Shown: piece by piece, positions 1-8,555 of the stretch | Numbering within the stretch: position 1 is the first letter of the stretch | How the letters are laid out: every line of letters begins with the position of its first letter | Source: Edaphobacter sp. 4G125 | GTDB lineage: Bacteria; Acidobacteriota; Terriglobia; Terriglobales; Acidobacteriaceae | Length of the DNA stretch: 64,000 nt | Assembly (NCBI RefSeq): GCF_014274685.1 | Contig: NZ_CP060393.1 | Span: 4,151,501 to 4,215,500 of the forward strand | Direction: 5' to 3' | The notes under the pieces: model-generated | Told to the model about the DNA's origin: nothing | Seen by the model: only the letters and a program-made list of their open reading frames with translations | Databases searched by the model: none | Program-made: the position numbers and the translations under genes

Positions 1-1005
1 TGCATCACCAGCCTTTATGACAAGCAAGCGAGGTTTGAATCGTTGGCCAAAGGAGCCTGTGGCAACCAGCTTCAGACCTTCCATGATCTTCCGGCACGAT
101 ATGACGCCTGGAACATCGATCCTGGCACGCTCGACCACATGATCCCCATCGACAAAGTCGACTCCGTCGATGTGATTGAGAAGGGACCGATGCGCGCCGC
201 AATCCGCGTCACCCGCACCTGGCAGAGCTCGAAGTTTGTGCAAGAGATCGAACTCTCTGCTCACAGCGACATGGTCGATGTCGTCAACGATATCGATTGG
301 CACGAGACGCATGTTCTGCTCAAGGCAGCATTTCCACTGGCGGCCTCCGGCCCCATGGCAACCTATGAGATTCCCTATGGGACCATCGAGCGGCCCACGA
401 CGAGAAACAACTCCTGGGAGAAAGCACAGTTTGAAGTCCCTGCCCTTCGTTGGGCCGATCTTGGCGATAGCCAGCGCGGCTTCAGCTTAATCAACGAGGC
501 GAAGTACGGCTACGACGCCGAGGGTAATACTCTGCGGCTTACGCTGCTGCGTTCGCCTACCTCGCCCGATCCCGACGCAGACCGCGGCCATCAGCACTTC
601 AGCTATGCTCTTTATCCACATGCTGGAAATTGGAAGCAGGCCCTTAGCGAGCGTCACGGTTACGAATATAACTACAAACTGCGGGCCCAGCAGGTAGTGC
701 CTCACACTGGCTCACTTCCGTTGGAGCACTCCTACATCGCGGTTGCGCCAGAAAACGTCGTTCTAACCGCAGTCAAAAAGGCTGAGGACAAGAATGGTCT
801 GATCTTCCGCGTCTACGAGTGGGCAGGAAAGCAAAGCGACGTCACCTTCACAGTTCCGCCGGGAGCAACTTCAGCCACCGAGACCAACCTAATGGAGAAG
901 GCGACAGGTTCGCCGCTCGCAATATCGGGAGACAAGGTTACTGCACACATCAATCCATACGAAATCCTCACGGTGCGGATCGATTACCCGAATCCATCGA
1001 AGTAA
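1..1005 (+). CDS. GH38 alpha-mannosidase, C-terminal part (5' end outside window)
   Basis: The reading frame is open from the first base and carries the C-terminal beta-sandwich region of glycoside hydrolase family 38 alpha-mannosidases: an SLYDK stretch, then a conserved YDAWNID stretch, and later the RGFSLINEAKYGYD segment typical of this family. The catalytic alpha/beta barrel with the nucleophile Asp must lie upstream, so only about 334 residues are visible. The family hydrolyses terminal alpha-mannosides from glycans, and acidobacterial members are often exported, but the signal peptide cannot be seen here. The next gene, a multicopper oxidase, starts 48 bp downstream on the same strand and has no obvious functional link. 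The family call is firm; the substrate is unknown. Confidence 0.85.
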   Translation, partial: CITSLYDKQARFESLAKGACGNQLQTFHDLPARYDAWNIDPGTLDHMIPIDKVDSVDVIEKGPMRAAIRVTRTWQSSKFVQEIELSAHSDMVDVVNDIDWHETHVLLKAAFPLAASGPMATYEIPYGTIERPTTRNNSWEKAQFEVPALRWADLGDSQRGFSLINEAKYGYDAEGNTLRLTLLRSPTSPDPDADRGHQHFSYALYPHAGNWKQALSERHGYEYNYKLRAQQVVPHTGSLPLEHSYIAVAPENVVLTAVKKAEDKNGLIFRVYEWAGKQSDVTFTVPPGATSATETNLMEKATGSPLAISGDKVTAHINPYEILTVRIDYPNPSK

Positions 1006-1053
1006 TCGAACGGAGTGGAGAAAATGACGAGCAACCATTGATAGGATCGATGT

Positions 1054-2400
1054 GTGATCGACCGTCGTCATTTTCTGAAACTCTCTGGCATGGCGACAGC
1101 AGAATTGCTGAGCCGACAAGCAACTGCCCTTGCTTCGCCGGACTACTCCCTAACGATTGGCTCCGCTTCGATTGAGATCGCTCCTCGTCGATTCATCAAG
1201 ACCACCGCCTATAACAGGCAAGCCCCCGGCCCTTTGCTGCGAATGAAAGAGGGCGTCCCGGTCACAATCGACGTTTCGAATCAAAGCAGCGACGACGAGA
1301 TCGTGCACTGGCATGGTCTCTTTCTACCGCCCGAGATCGATGGGGCCATGGAAGAAGGAACGCCGCATATTCCTGCGGGAAAGAGTGCGCGCTACACCTT
1401 CACGCCGGAGCCTGGGGGATTTCGCTGGTACCACACCCACACCTCGGCAAAAAACAATCTGAAGAAGGCCCTATACAGCGGACAGTATGGATTTCTATGG
1501 ATTGAGCCGCGCGAGAATCCTGGCCGCTACGATCAGGAGTTCTTCCTCGCCCTACACGATTGGGATGGCTCTCTTGTGGGCAGCGATGACGGCTCGATGA
1601 ATCCGGTCTACAACTACTCGACCATCAATGGAAAGACGTTGGGCTTCGGTGAGCCGCTACGAGTGCGACAGGGACAACGCGTCGTACTGCATATCGTCAA
1701 CACCAGCGCGACCGAACCGCATTGGCTGGCGCTGGCAGGTCATCAGTTCAAGGTAATGGCACTCGACGGCAATCCCGTGCCCTCACCCCGCACAGTATCC
1801 ATGTTGCATCTGTCTCCTGCGGAGCGCGTTTCCGTTGAAGTCGAGATGAACAACCCCGGCGTGTGGGTTCTGGGTGAGGTTCGCAAACACGTGCAGGCAA
1901 TCGGCATGGGGATTGTCGTCGAGTACGCAGACCGTTCTGGAAAACCGGCCTGGCAGCAGCCTCAGATGCTCAGGTGGGATTATCTTGTGTTCGGAGCAAC
2001 CGCCCCCGACGAATCTTCACGTGAAATTAAGGCAGAAGTGATTCCCTTGACCTTTACGTCGAAGTTCATTGGACATGGAGCCATGGATCGATGGATGATC
2101 AATGGCCGTTCGTTCCCCGATACCGAAACCATTTCGCTGAGGTTGGGCCAACGCTATCGATTGGCCTTCAAAAATAAAAGCATGGACGACCATCCTGTTC
2201 ACCTGCATCGCCACACCTTTGAACTTCGCAGCATGGCGGGACGCGCGACACGCGGGATTATGAAGGATACGGTCCTGGTCAAAGCCGGAACCGAAGCGGA
2301 GGTCGAATTCACAGCAAACATGCCGGGGCTTTCACTGTTTCACTGCCATCAGCAGGACCACATGGACATGGGATTCATGATGCTTTTCCGAGGCTTATGA
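1054..2400 (+). CDS. Tat-exported multicopper oxidase
   Basis: This is a 448-residue protein starting at GTG, with a twin-arginine leader (DRRHFLKLSG) that predicts export of the folded protein to the periplasm. The four copper-binding signatures are in order: HWHG at residues 85-88, HTHT near 128, HPVHLHRHTF near 380, and HCHQQDHMDMG starting at 430, which supplies the type 1 Cys, His and axial Met. Three cupredoxin domains fit the length. Family members oxidise phenols, Cu(I) or metal ions using O2. The stop overlaps the start of the next gene by 4 bases (ATGA), so the two are translationally coupled. It is not classic CueO because it lacks a long Met-rich insert, so the substrate is open. 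Confidence 0.9.
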   Translation: MIDRRHFLKLSGMATAELLSRQATALASPDYSLTIGSASIEIAPRRFIKTTAYNRQAPGPLLRMKEGVPVTIDVSNQSSDDEIVHWHGLFLPPEIDGAMEEGTPHIPAGKSARYTFTPEPGGFRWYHTHTSAKNNLKKALYSGQYGFLWIEPRENPGRYDQEFFLALHDWDGSLVGSDDGSMNPVYNYSTINGKTLGFGEPLRVRQGQRVVLHIVNTSATEPHWLALAGHQFKVMALDGNPVPSPRTVSMLHLSPAERVSVEVEMNNPGVWVLGEVRKHVQAIGMGIVVEYADRSGKPAWQQPQMLRWDYLVFGATAPDESSREIKAEVIPLTFTSKFIGHGAMDRWMINGRSFPDTETISLRLGQRYRLAFKNKSMDDHPVHLHRHTFELRSMAGRATRGIMKDTVLVKAGTEAEVEFTANMPGLSLFHCHQQDHMDMGFMMLFRGL

Positions 2401-3239
2401 GTCTTATCGAAAGAATGGGAATAGATTTGCAGATTCGACAGACATTTTTGAACTGGATTGCATGCTTCGCGCTGCTCTGCGCTTTTGCGCCGTCCCCGGC
2501 AAAAGCACAAGGCAATTATGAGATTCAGGTATATGCCTCTCCTACCGTGCCACCCAAGACCACGATGGTGGAGCTGCACTCGAACTTCACGCCTGAGGGT
2601 TCAACAAAGACCAATGACGGAACCTATCCCACGAATCATCAACAACACGAGACCCTTGAAATTACGCAGGGGATCAATGACTGGGCCGAGGTCGGTTTTT
2701 ATGTCTTTACCAGCTGGCAGAACGGGCATGGCGTGCAATGGGTAGGCGACCATATTCGTCCGCGGGTGCGAGTGCCCGACTCCTGGCACTGGCCGGTGGG
2801 GGTCAGTCTTTCAACAGAGATTGGTTATCAACGTTCGCAATACTCCCCCGACACGTGGACATGGGAGATCAGACCTATCGTCGATAAATCCATCGGCCGC
2901 TGGTATATGGCGGTCAATCCGGCACTCGAACGCACCTGGCACGGCCCGGATACGAACCAAGGGATAGGCTTCGCTCCCGCCGCAAAGATCGGGTATGACT
3001 TTACTCGTAAGATCTCGGGCGGCCTGGAGTACTACGGCAACTTTGGACGCGTATGGTCGTTCAGCGCGCTACACGACCAGCAGCAACAGCTCTTTGCCGT
3101 AACCGATCTGAATGTATCGCCCAAGTGGGAGTTCAACTTCGGCGTCGGTATGGGAGCTACGGCTTCGACCGACCACCTGATCATCAAGGCCATTGTGGGG
3201 CGTCGCTTTAACTGGGGCAAACAATCACCTGTGGAATAA
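2397..3239 (+). CDS. Secreted/outer-membrane beta-barrel-like protein, unknown function
   Basis: This 280-residue protein has a hydrophobic signal segment ending near SPAKAQ, so the mature protein is extracytoplasmic. The rest alternates short amphipathic strands rich in Tyr, Trp and Phe with polar turns and ends in strand-like sequence, as in small outer-membrane barrels. Its ATG overlaps the stop of the multicopper oxidase; an internal ATG at 2415 is an alternative start that would still leave a signal peptide. The coupling suggests a role with the oxidase, for instance in the outer membrane, but no family is recognised with certainty. The function is unknown. Confidence 0.7.
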   Translation: MSLIERMGIDLQIRQTFLNWIACFALLCAFAPSPAKAQGNYEIQVYASPTVPPKTTMVELHSNFTPEGSTKTNDGTYPTNHQQHETLEITQGINDWAEVGFYVFTSWQNGHGVQWVGDHIRPRVRVPDSWHWPVGVSLSTEIGYQRSQYSPDTWTWEIRPIVDKSIGRWYMAVNPALERTWHGPDTNQGIGFAPAAKIGYDFTRKISGGLEYYGNFGRVWSFSALHDQQQQLFAVTDLNVSPKWEFNFGVGMGATASTDHLIIKAIVGRRFNWGKQSPVE

Positions 3240-3328
3240 CTGCCTGGGCAGCAAAATAATTTATTTGAAAATACAGCACTAATCTGGCCTTTCGTGCGAT
3301 TCTTCTAAGCAACATCAGGAGACCACCC

Positions 3329-4816
3329 ATGCAGAGTGGGGAGTCGCAGGTCCGTTTCGATTTGCAACCTGAAAACGGCGTCGCGGCGCAGCGAACGCCG
3401 CTTTGGCCGATGTTCGTCGGCATTATCGTTACCGCCTGGGCGCTGGATTTCGTGGTGTCATGGTTGCCACGAGGATCAATGGCGCGCTTCGGACTTCTGA
3501 TCCTTGCCGTCATGCTGCTGTTTACGGCGGTGATGGTTTGCGGCTTCGTGGTGCGTGCCGTATATGCTCGTCTGCTTCCCGGAAAACGACCGCTGGCTAC
3601 CCCGGCAATCCGCGCAGCCTGCCTGACGGCCTTATGGATTCCGGCATGGGTGTTGTTTGTAGAGACATGGTCGCTGCTGATGATCGCGGCTGGAGTGCTA
3701 TGTCTGCTGACTCTGGGCTGGTTTCTTAAGCGGTGCGAGATCGCTCCAGTCCAGGTTGACGCCGCATCTCAACCTCATGAACCAGGGACGCCGTTTCTAT
3801 TTGACGGAACACCGTTAGCACGCCTGTTGTTGCCATCGCTGCTGCTGGTGTTGTTGTTCGATGCTGCAATTGCCCTGGCTGCAAACCGCTGGTTTGTGGT
3901 GTCGTCGATTGCGGCGGGCGTCTTCGCGGGTGTGCTGGCATGGCGAGCAGCCACCCGGCGAGTGGCCATTTCAGGTGCTCCCCAGATTACGCAAAAACCG
4001 GTGATCTCAAACGGCGGGCAGGCAGGCATCCTTACCACCGCGTTTCTGCTGACGCTGGTGGCGCTGTTGCCCTATCTGCGAGTGGGACAGAAGCGCTCCG
4101 GCATATTGGGACCAACGAATGCGACAAAAGCGTCGGCCGCCACTCCAAAAGATGGCGCTTCATCAAGCGACGGTTATGTCGGCGTCATCCTTCTGCCGCT
4201 CTCCGAACCGCAAAAGAAGATCATTGCGCCTGTACAGCATGACCTTGTACCGCACTTCGGCGTAAAAATTGCCGAGCCGATGGAGATCCCATTCGACGGG
4301 CAATACTGGTACTTCAAGTGGCCCGACAAGCGCCCTCGTCCCACTGCGCGCATGGTGCGCGGTAGCTCGACCAAGGTGCAGGTGAGCTCCAGCGATCGGT
4401 ATCCGCTGCTGATGGAGGCTCATCAAAAGCTGGCTCAGCCGATGGATCTTGGCTGCTGCTCGGCGATGGATCTGGTTGTAGAGAACGCAGATCAGCAGGA
4501 GGGAGCCATCGCCCTTGAATTGTGGGTGAAGAAGCTTCCCGACGCAGCGGCCTCGGCAAAGCAACGGGTCAATGCCGTTGCACTTGAACAGGTGCCACGC
4601 TACCTCGGCACAGTCACGATTCCTTCCAGCGAACTACCGATGGCCCAACGTCTGAATCCCTCAGGCAAGCAGACGGAGGAAAAACTGCAATTCCCAATTC
4701 CCGCAGCTATGGATGGAATGATGTTCGACGAGATTACAGTCGTTGTCAGGACAGCTCCTGAGCGCGCAAGAATGGGCGCGAAGGTGGCGATCAAAAAGTT
4801 TGTACTGGAGCCGTAG
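3329..4816 (+). CDS. Polytopic membrane protein with a large C-terminal soluble domain, unknown function
   Basis: This 495-residue protein has an AGGAG ribosome binding site 7 bases before the ATG. About six hydrophobic segments can be read in the first 255 residues: a pair of helices near 28-75, two near 90-135, two near 165-205 and one near 235-252. A soluble region of about 240 residues follows, rich in Pro, Lys and short beta-like stretches. The soluble part has a paired-Cys site (GCCSAMD) near residue 375. No family is recognised. Its stop lies 61 bases before the leader peptide of the aromatic operon, with no clear terminator between, so some read-through into the attenuator region is possible. 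Confidence 0.65.
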   Translation: MQSGESQVRFDLQPENGVAAQRTPLWPMFVGIIVTAWALDFVVSWLPRGSMARFGLLILAVMLLFTAVMVCGFVVRAVYARLLPGKRPLATPAIRAACLTALWIPAWVLFVETWSLLMIAAGVLCLLTLGWFLKRCEIAPVQVDAASQPHEPGTPFLFDGTPLARLLLPSLLLVLLFDAAIALAANRWFVVSSIAAGVFAGVLAWRAATRRVAISGAPQITQKPVISNGGQAGILTTAFLLTLVALLPYLRVGQKRSGILGPTNATKASAATPKDGASSSDGYVGVILLPLSEPQKKIIAPVQHDLVPHFGVKIAEPMEIPFDGQYWYFKWPDKRPRPTARMVRGSSTKVQVSSSDRYPLLMEAHQKLAQPMDLGCCSAMDLVVENADQQEGAIALELWVKKLPDAAASAKQRVNAVALEQVPRYLGTVTIPSSELPMAQRLNPSGKQTEEKLQFPIPAAMDGMMFDEITVVVRTAPERARMGAKVAIKKFVLEP

Positions 4817-4838
4817 GATTGACGAAATAGCAAATAGC

Positions 4839-4867
4839 TTGCGGCCATGCGGGCTGCCATGTATGCT
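4839..4867 (+). promoter_or_regulatory. Possible promoter of the aromatic operon leader
   Basis: TTGCGG (4839-4844) and TATGCT (4862-4867) are separated by 17 bases and resemble sigma-70 -35 and -10 boxes. Transcription would begin close to 4874, only a few bases before the leader ATG at 4878. That would make the leader message nearly leaderless and would explain why no Shine-Dalgarno sequence precedes it. The match is moderate, and the assignment rests on position. Confidence 0.35.
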
Positions 4868-4877
4868 TGATTCCAAG

Positions 4878-4952
4878 ATGACTTTCCAGTCCAGCCGATT
4901 TATTAGCTTTATTTACCGCTACTGGTACCCGGTAGCGGCTTCGGCGGAGTAG
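4878..4952 (+). CDS. Aromatic-rich leader peptide of the trp/aro operon
   Basis: This is a 24-codon ORF ending in TAG, with 7 aromatic residues: Phe at codons 3, 8 and 11, and a cluster Tyr-Arg-Tyr-Trp-Tyr at codons 13-17. The cluster codons (4914-4928) lie on the 5' arm of the first leader hairpin (4916-4922). The stop lies 60 bases before the terminator hairpin, and the operon downstream makes Trp plus the shared and Tyr/Phe branches. This is the standard layout of attenuation leaders such as trpL and pheL, but here all three aromatic residues are sampled. An in-frame ATG at 4863 is an alternative start. No Shine-Dalgarno sequence is visible. Seen: ORF and arrangement. Inferred: regulatory role. 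Confidence 0.65.
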   Translation: MTFQSSRFISFIYRYWYPVAASAE

Positions 4953-5047
4953 GGTCTTCTGACAAATAAGCCTTAGAAGTAAGCTGAGTTCAGACGAGAT
5001 TCGACACCACACGAGCCGCAACCGCAAAGGTTGCGGCTTTTGTTTTT
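4916..5047 (+). promoter_or_regulatory. Ribosome-mediated attenuator of the trpBA-aro-tyrA-ilvA operon
   Basis: Four segments can pair in two exclusive ways. Segment 1 (CCGCTAC, 4916-4922) pairs with segment 2 (GTAGCGG, 4932-4938). Segment 3 (AGCCGCAACC, 5014-5023) pairs perfectly with segment 4 (GGTTGCGGCT, 5029-5038) to form a terminator. Segment 2 extended (GGTAGCGGCT, 4931-4940) differs from segment 4 by one base, so it can pair 9 of 10 positions with segment 3 as antiterminator. Segment 1 lies in the Tyr-Arg-Tyr-Trp-Tyr codons of the leader peptide. A ribosome stalled there would free segment 2, block the terminator and allow transcription into trpB. A ribosome reaching the stop at 4950 would cover segment 2 and let the terminator form. 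Confidence 0.7.
5014..5047 (+). terminator. Intrinsic terminator in the trpB leader
   Basis: A perfect 10-bp stem (5014-5023 with 5029-5038) with a 5-base loop is followed by a T-rich tail (5039-5047, one G among nine bases). It ends 24 bases before the trpB start, too close to be only the end of the previous gene (stop at 4816), which supports its use as the attenuator terminator. Confidence 0.85.
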
Positions 5048-5071
5048 ATGAACGATAGGCGAGGAGAGACG

Positions 5072-6334
5072 ATGGGGACGACGGCAGGAATTGTAAGTCC
5101 GGCTGGACCTATGAGCACAGTAAGGTCGGCAGCAGGACGGTTCGGAGTTTACGGTGGGCGCTATGTCCCTGAAACCCTGATGGCTGCGCTCGAGGAACTG
5201 GAGGCGGCATACGCGGATGCTCAGAAGGACGCAGCCTTTCAGGCCGAGCTCGACGACCTGTTGCACAACTACTGCGGCCGGCCTACGCCGCTCTACTTTG
5301 CCAAGCGACTGAGCGAGAACCTGGGTGGCGCAAAGATCTATCTCAAGCGCGAAGACCTTCTCCACACCGGCGCCCACAAGATCAACAACGCTCTCGGCCA
5401 GGGTCTGCTCGCTCGCCGCATGGGTAAGAAACGCATCATCGCTGAGACTGGCGCGGGGCAGCACGGTGTAGCGACTGCAACGGTATGCGCTCTGCTCGGC
5501 ATGGAGTGCGTCGTCTACATGGGCGAAGAAGACATGCGCCGGCAGGAGCTGAACGTCTACCGCATGCGTCTGTTGGGCGCGGAGGTACGCGGCGTCTCTG
5601 CGGGCTCGGCCACGCTGAAGGACGCAATCTCTGAAGCGATGCGCGACTGGGTCACCAACGTCCGCACCACCTTCTACATTCTGGGTTCGGCGCTCGGTGC
5701 GCATCCTTATCCCACCATCGTGCGTGACTTCCATCGCGTGATCAGCAAAGAGGCCAAGAGACAGATACTCGAGCAGGCAGGCAAGTTGCCTACTGCCGTT
5801 GTCGCCTGCGTTGGCGGCGGTTCCAACGCCATCGGGGCTTTCTACGAGTTCCTGAACGACTCCAACGTGCAGCTGATCGGTGTAGAAGCCGGCGGTCGCG
5901 GAACCGCCCTGGGCGAACACGCTGCACGTTTCATGAAATCCGGTGGTGGAGTTCCAGGGGTGCTGCAAGGCACTTACAGCTATGTCCTGCAGGACGACGC
6001 CGGACAGATCGCGGCAACGCACTCGGTCTCTGCTGGACTCGACTACGCCAGTGTCGGCCCCGAGCACGCGATGCTGCATGATTCAGGACGCGCCACCTAC
6101 ACGATGGCCACCGATGATGAGGCTTTGAAAGCGGTTGTCACGCTGTCACGGACTGAGGGTATTCTTCCGGCTCTTGAGAGTGCACATGCCGTAGCTGAAG
6201 CCATCAAGCTGGCACCAAAGATGGCAAAGACAGACGTATTGATGGTGAACCTCTCAGGGCGTGGTGATAAGGATATGGGGATTTTGTCGCGGGAGCTGGA
6301 TGTGAAAGGCGCATCTGTGGGGGCGGAGAGCTAA
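5072..6334 (+). CDS. trpB: Tryptophan synthase beta chain
   Basis: The 420-residue protein carries the TrpB signature [13 protein letters not shown] with the PLP-binding Lys at residue 103 and the phosphate-binding glycine run GGGSNAIG. It condenses indole with serine to form tryptophan and forms an alpha2-beta2 complex with TrpA, encoded 2 bases downstream. The start at 5072 is chosen because GAGGAGA ends 4 bases before it; an in-frame ATG at 5048 lies inside the terminator's U-run and has no ribosome binding site. It is the first structural gene after the attenuator. Other trp genes (trpE, D, C, F) are not in this window, so the trp pathway is split. Confidence 0.97.
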   Translation: MGTTAGIVSPAGPMSTVRSAAGRFGVYGGRYVPETLMAALEELEAAYADAQKDAAFQAELDDLLHNYCGRPTPLYFAKRLSENLGGAKIYLKREDLLHTGAHKINNALGQGLLARRMGKKRIIAETGAGQHGVATATVCALLGMECVVYMGEEDMRRQELNVYRMRLLGAEVRGVSAGSATLKDAISEAMRDWVTNVRTTFYILGSALGAHPYPTIVRDFHRVISKEAKRQILEQAGKLPTAVVACVGGGSNAIGAFYEFLNDSNVQLIGVEAGGRGTALGEHAARFMKSGGGVPGVLQGTYSYVLQDDAGQIAATHSVSAGLDYASVGPEHAMLHDSGRATYTMATDDEALKAVVTLSRTEGILPALESAHAVAEAIKLAPKMAKTDVLMVNLSGRGDKDMGILSRELDVKGASVGAES

Positions 6335-6336
6335 CC

Positions 6337-7098
6337 ATGGCGATCCAGTTCAAAAAGAAGCCCGGCCTAGTCGTTTATCTCACTGCAGGCGACCCCGATC
6401 TCGCCACCACTCGCGATATCGCGCTAGCAGCGATCGACAACGGCGCAGACGTGATCGAGCTAGGGGTCCCCTTCAGCGACCCGCTCGCCGACGGCCCTGT
6501 AATCCAACGCGCCAGTGAACGCGCTGTTGCCAAAGGCACGCGGCTGACTGATGTACTCAACGTGGCAAAAGAACTGCGAGCAGCTCGTCCACAAGCAGGA
6601 ATTATTCTCTTCTCGTATCTGAATCCCGTTCTGCGACTCGGTCTCAAGGAGTTTTGTGCGAGAGCGAAGGATGCAGGAGCGGACGGTGTTCTGCTGACCG
6701 ACATGATCGTCGAAGAGGCGGCCGAATATCTCGACGCCATGCGCACCAATAAGCTCGCTCCGGTTTTTCTTGCCGCTCCCACCAGCCCCGATGCCCGTTT
6801 GAAGGCAATTGCGGAAAACTCGCAGGGGTTCGTCTACGCCATCTCACGTACTGGAATTACCGGCACGCAGTCGCACCTCACCAGCGATGCTGCGGATATC
6901 GTTACGCGGCTCAGGCAGTTCACCTCGCTGCCGATTGCCGTCGGATTCGGCATCTCGAATGCTCAACATGTAAAGGCGGTGGGCGAGTTTGCCGACGCGG
7001 CTGTAGTCGGCAGTGCAATTGTGCAGTTGATCGAAAAGACCGCACCGGAGCAGGCCGCATCGGCAGTCGGAAAGTTTGTAGCGGAGCTGCGAGCATGA
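6337..7098 (+). CDS. trpA: Tryptophan synthase alpha chain
   Basis: The 253-residue TIM barrel has the family signature ELGVPFSDPLADGP, which holds the catalytic Glu and Asp that cleave indole-3-glycerol phosphate into indole and glyceraldehyde 3-phosphate. Length and sequence are normal for the family. It starts 2 bases after the trpB stop, as usual for this coupled pair. The next gene, chorismate mutase, begins after a 118-base gap that contains a short inverted repeat (AGGGC / GCCCT, about 7121-7138) but no terminator. Confidence 0.97.
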   Translation: MAIQFKKKPGLVVYLTAGDPDLATTRDIALAAIDNGADVIELGVPFSDPLADGPVIQRASERAVAKGTRLTDVLNVAKELRAARPQAGIILFSYLNPVLRLGLKEFCARAKDAGADGVLLTDMIVEEAAEYLDAMRTNKLAPVFLAAPTSPDARLKAIAENSQGFVYAISRTGITGTQSHLTSDAADIVTRLRQFTSLPIAVGFGISNAQHVKAVGEFADAAVVGSAIVQLIEKTAPEQAASAVGKFVAELRA

Positions 7099-7216
7099 GA
7101 CACGTACTCCAGAACGGAATAGGGCATCCAGAAGCCCTCATTCTGCCCATTTATCATGGGGCGTACCTAAATCCCCAGCGGCGAGCGTATGTCTCGCTGC
7201 AACCTGAGGACATTCG

Positions 7217-7474
7217 ATGGAGATCTCTGACTGGCGCAAAAAGATCGATGAGCTCGACGAGCAGATCGTTCGCCTTCTCAACCAGCGAGCTGAAGCCGCA
7301 CACGCCATTGGCAAGCTCAAGCACCAGAGCAGCGCTCCGGTTTATGAACCGAATCGAGAGAAGGAAGTCTTTGAGCATGTGCGCCGTTCGAACCCTGGCC
7401 CCCTCTCTGAGACTGAGGTCGTCGACATCTATGAGCGAGTCATCGACGTAATGCGCGCCCTTCAGAAGAAATGA
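7217..7474 (+). CDS. Chorismate mutase, monofunctional AroQ type
   Basis: This 85-residue all-helical protein matches the AroQ fold: an N-terminal WRKKIDELDEQIVRLLNQRAE helix carrying the Arg and Leu-rich core, a Lys in GKLK, and a C-terminal helix ending in IDVMRALQKK. It converts chorismate to prephenate, the entry to Phe and Tyr. GAGG at 7206-7209 precedes the ATG by 7 bases. There is no fused prephenate dehydratase or DAHP synthase domain. Its place between trpA and DAHP synthase puts the branch point enzyme under the same leader. In several bacteria such free mutases bind DAHP synthase, which is encoded next. Confidence 0.92.
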   Translation: MEISDWRKKIDELDEQIVRLLNQRAEAAHAIGKLKHQSSAPVYEPNREKEVFEHVRRSNPGPLSETEVVDIYERVIDVMRALQKK

Positions 7475-7532
7475 CAGGTTTTGCAGTTTGCAACTTATTC
7501 CGTTCCACGTTTAGGAAAGCGAAACGAAGACA

Positions 7533-8552
7533 ATGATCGTAGCAATGCAGGACACGGCAACTGAAGAACACATCCAGACCGTAATCGAGCGGATGGTTGA
7601 GCTTGGGTTCAACGTTCACCGCACCACCGGAGCCGCGCAGACCATTCTGGCCGGTGTAGGAACTCCGGAGCATTTTGACGTGGCCGAGTTCAAGGTTCTG
7701 GCCGGCGTTCACGATGCCTACCGCATTTCTTCGCCCTACAAGCTCGCGGGACGCAACTTCCGCCCGGAAGGCACGAAGATCACCTTCCCCAATGGGGTCG
7801 TCGTTGGCGGCAAGGAAGTTGTCGTCATGGCTGGTCCCTGCTCGGTCGAATCACGCGAGCAGATTCTCGACAGCGCCAAGAAGGTTGCTGCCGCAGGCGG
7901 AAAGTTTCTGCGTGGCGGAGCCTACAAGCCGCGCAGCTCGCCCTACAGCTTCCAGGGCATGGGCCTTGAAGGCCTGAAGTTGCTGCGTGAAGTCGGCGAT
8001 GAAACCAACCTGCTCGTCATCACCGAAGTCATGGAGATCTCTCAGATCGAGCCAATGCTTCCTTACATCGATTGCTTCCAGATTGGCGCGCGCAACATGC
8101 AGAATTTCAATCTACTGCGAGAGCTCGGCCACGTCCGCAAGCCCTGCCTGTTGAAGCGCGGTATCTCAGCCACGATCGAAGAGGTTCTGCTGTCCGCCGA
8201 GTACATCCTCTCGGGCGGCAACTATGACCTGATGCTCTGCGAGCGCGGCATCCGCACCTACGAGACCGCGACCCGCAACACGATGGATATCTCCGCGATC
8301 CCCGTGCTTAAGAAGTTGACCCACCTTCCCGTACTGGGCGATCCGTCGCACGGCGTTGGCATTCGCGAATTCGTTCCTCCAATGGCGTTGGCTGCTGTGG
8401 CCGCAGGCGCAGATGGACTATTAATGGAGATGCACCCAAATCCCGATAAGGCCATGAGCGACGGAGCGCAGAGCATGTATCCGGAGCAATTGGAGAAGCT
8501 TATTGCACAACTCAAGCAACTAGCGCCAGTGGTCGGACGTTCGGTGGCATAG
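7533..8552 (+). CDS. aroF: 3-deoxy-7-phosphoheptulonate (DAHP) synthase, type I-beta with N-terminal regulatory domain
   Basis: The 339-residue protein has a ferredoxin-like N-terminal domain (about residues 1-70), as in Thermotoga-type enzymes, where it binds feedback inhibitors. The catalytic KDO8P/DAHP barrel follows, with GPCSVES, KFLRGGAYKPRSSPYSFQG, QIGARNMQNF and DPSHGVG motifs. It condenses phosphoenolpyruvate and erythrose 4-phosphate, the first step of the shikimate pathway. GAAACGAAGA lies just before the ATG. Having it in this operon means that the first committed step, the chorismate branch point and the last Trp step are co-transcribed. Confidence 0.95.
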   Translation: MIVAMQDTATEEHIQTVIERMVELGFNVHRTTGAAQTILAGVGTPEHFDVAEFKVLAGVHDAYRISSPYKLAGRNFRPEGTKITFPNGVVVGGKEVVVMAGPCSVESREQILDSAKKVAAAGGKFLRGGAYKPRSSPYSFQGMGLEGLKLLREVGDETNLLVITEVMEISQIEPMLPYIDCFQIGARNMQNFNLLRELGHVRKPCLLKRGISATIEEVLLSAEYILSGGNYDLMLCERGIRTYETATRNTMDISAIPVLKKLTHLPVLGDPSHGVGIREFVPPMALAAVAAGADGLLMEMHPNPDKAMSDGAQSMYPEQLEKLIAQLKQLAPVVGRSVA

Positions 8553-8555
8553 GAG

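Noticed and set aside
4923..4929. TGGTACC as a T-box element for tRNA-dependent attenuation
   Set aside because: The T-box sequence must lie on the 5' side of the terminator/antiterminator stem. Here it is about 90 bases upstream of the terminator and inside a leader peptide codon run, with no specifier stem. A ribosome-mediated attenuator explains the region better.
4973..6079. Minus-strand open frame antisense to trpB
   Set aside because: It is a shadow; trpB is unambiguous and the frame runs across the terminator hairpin.
7099..7216. Terminator between trpA and chorismate mutase
   Set aside because: The short inverted repeats found here (5-bp stems) have no T-run, so the operon is more likely continuous.
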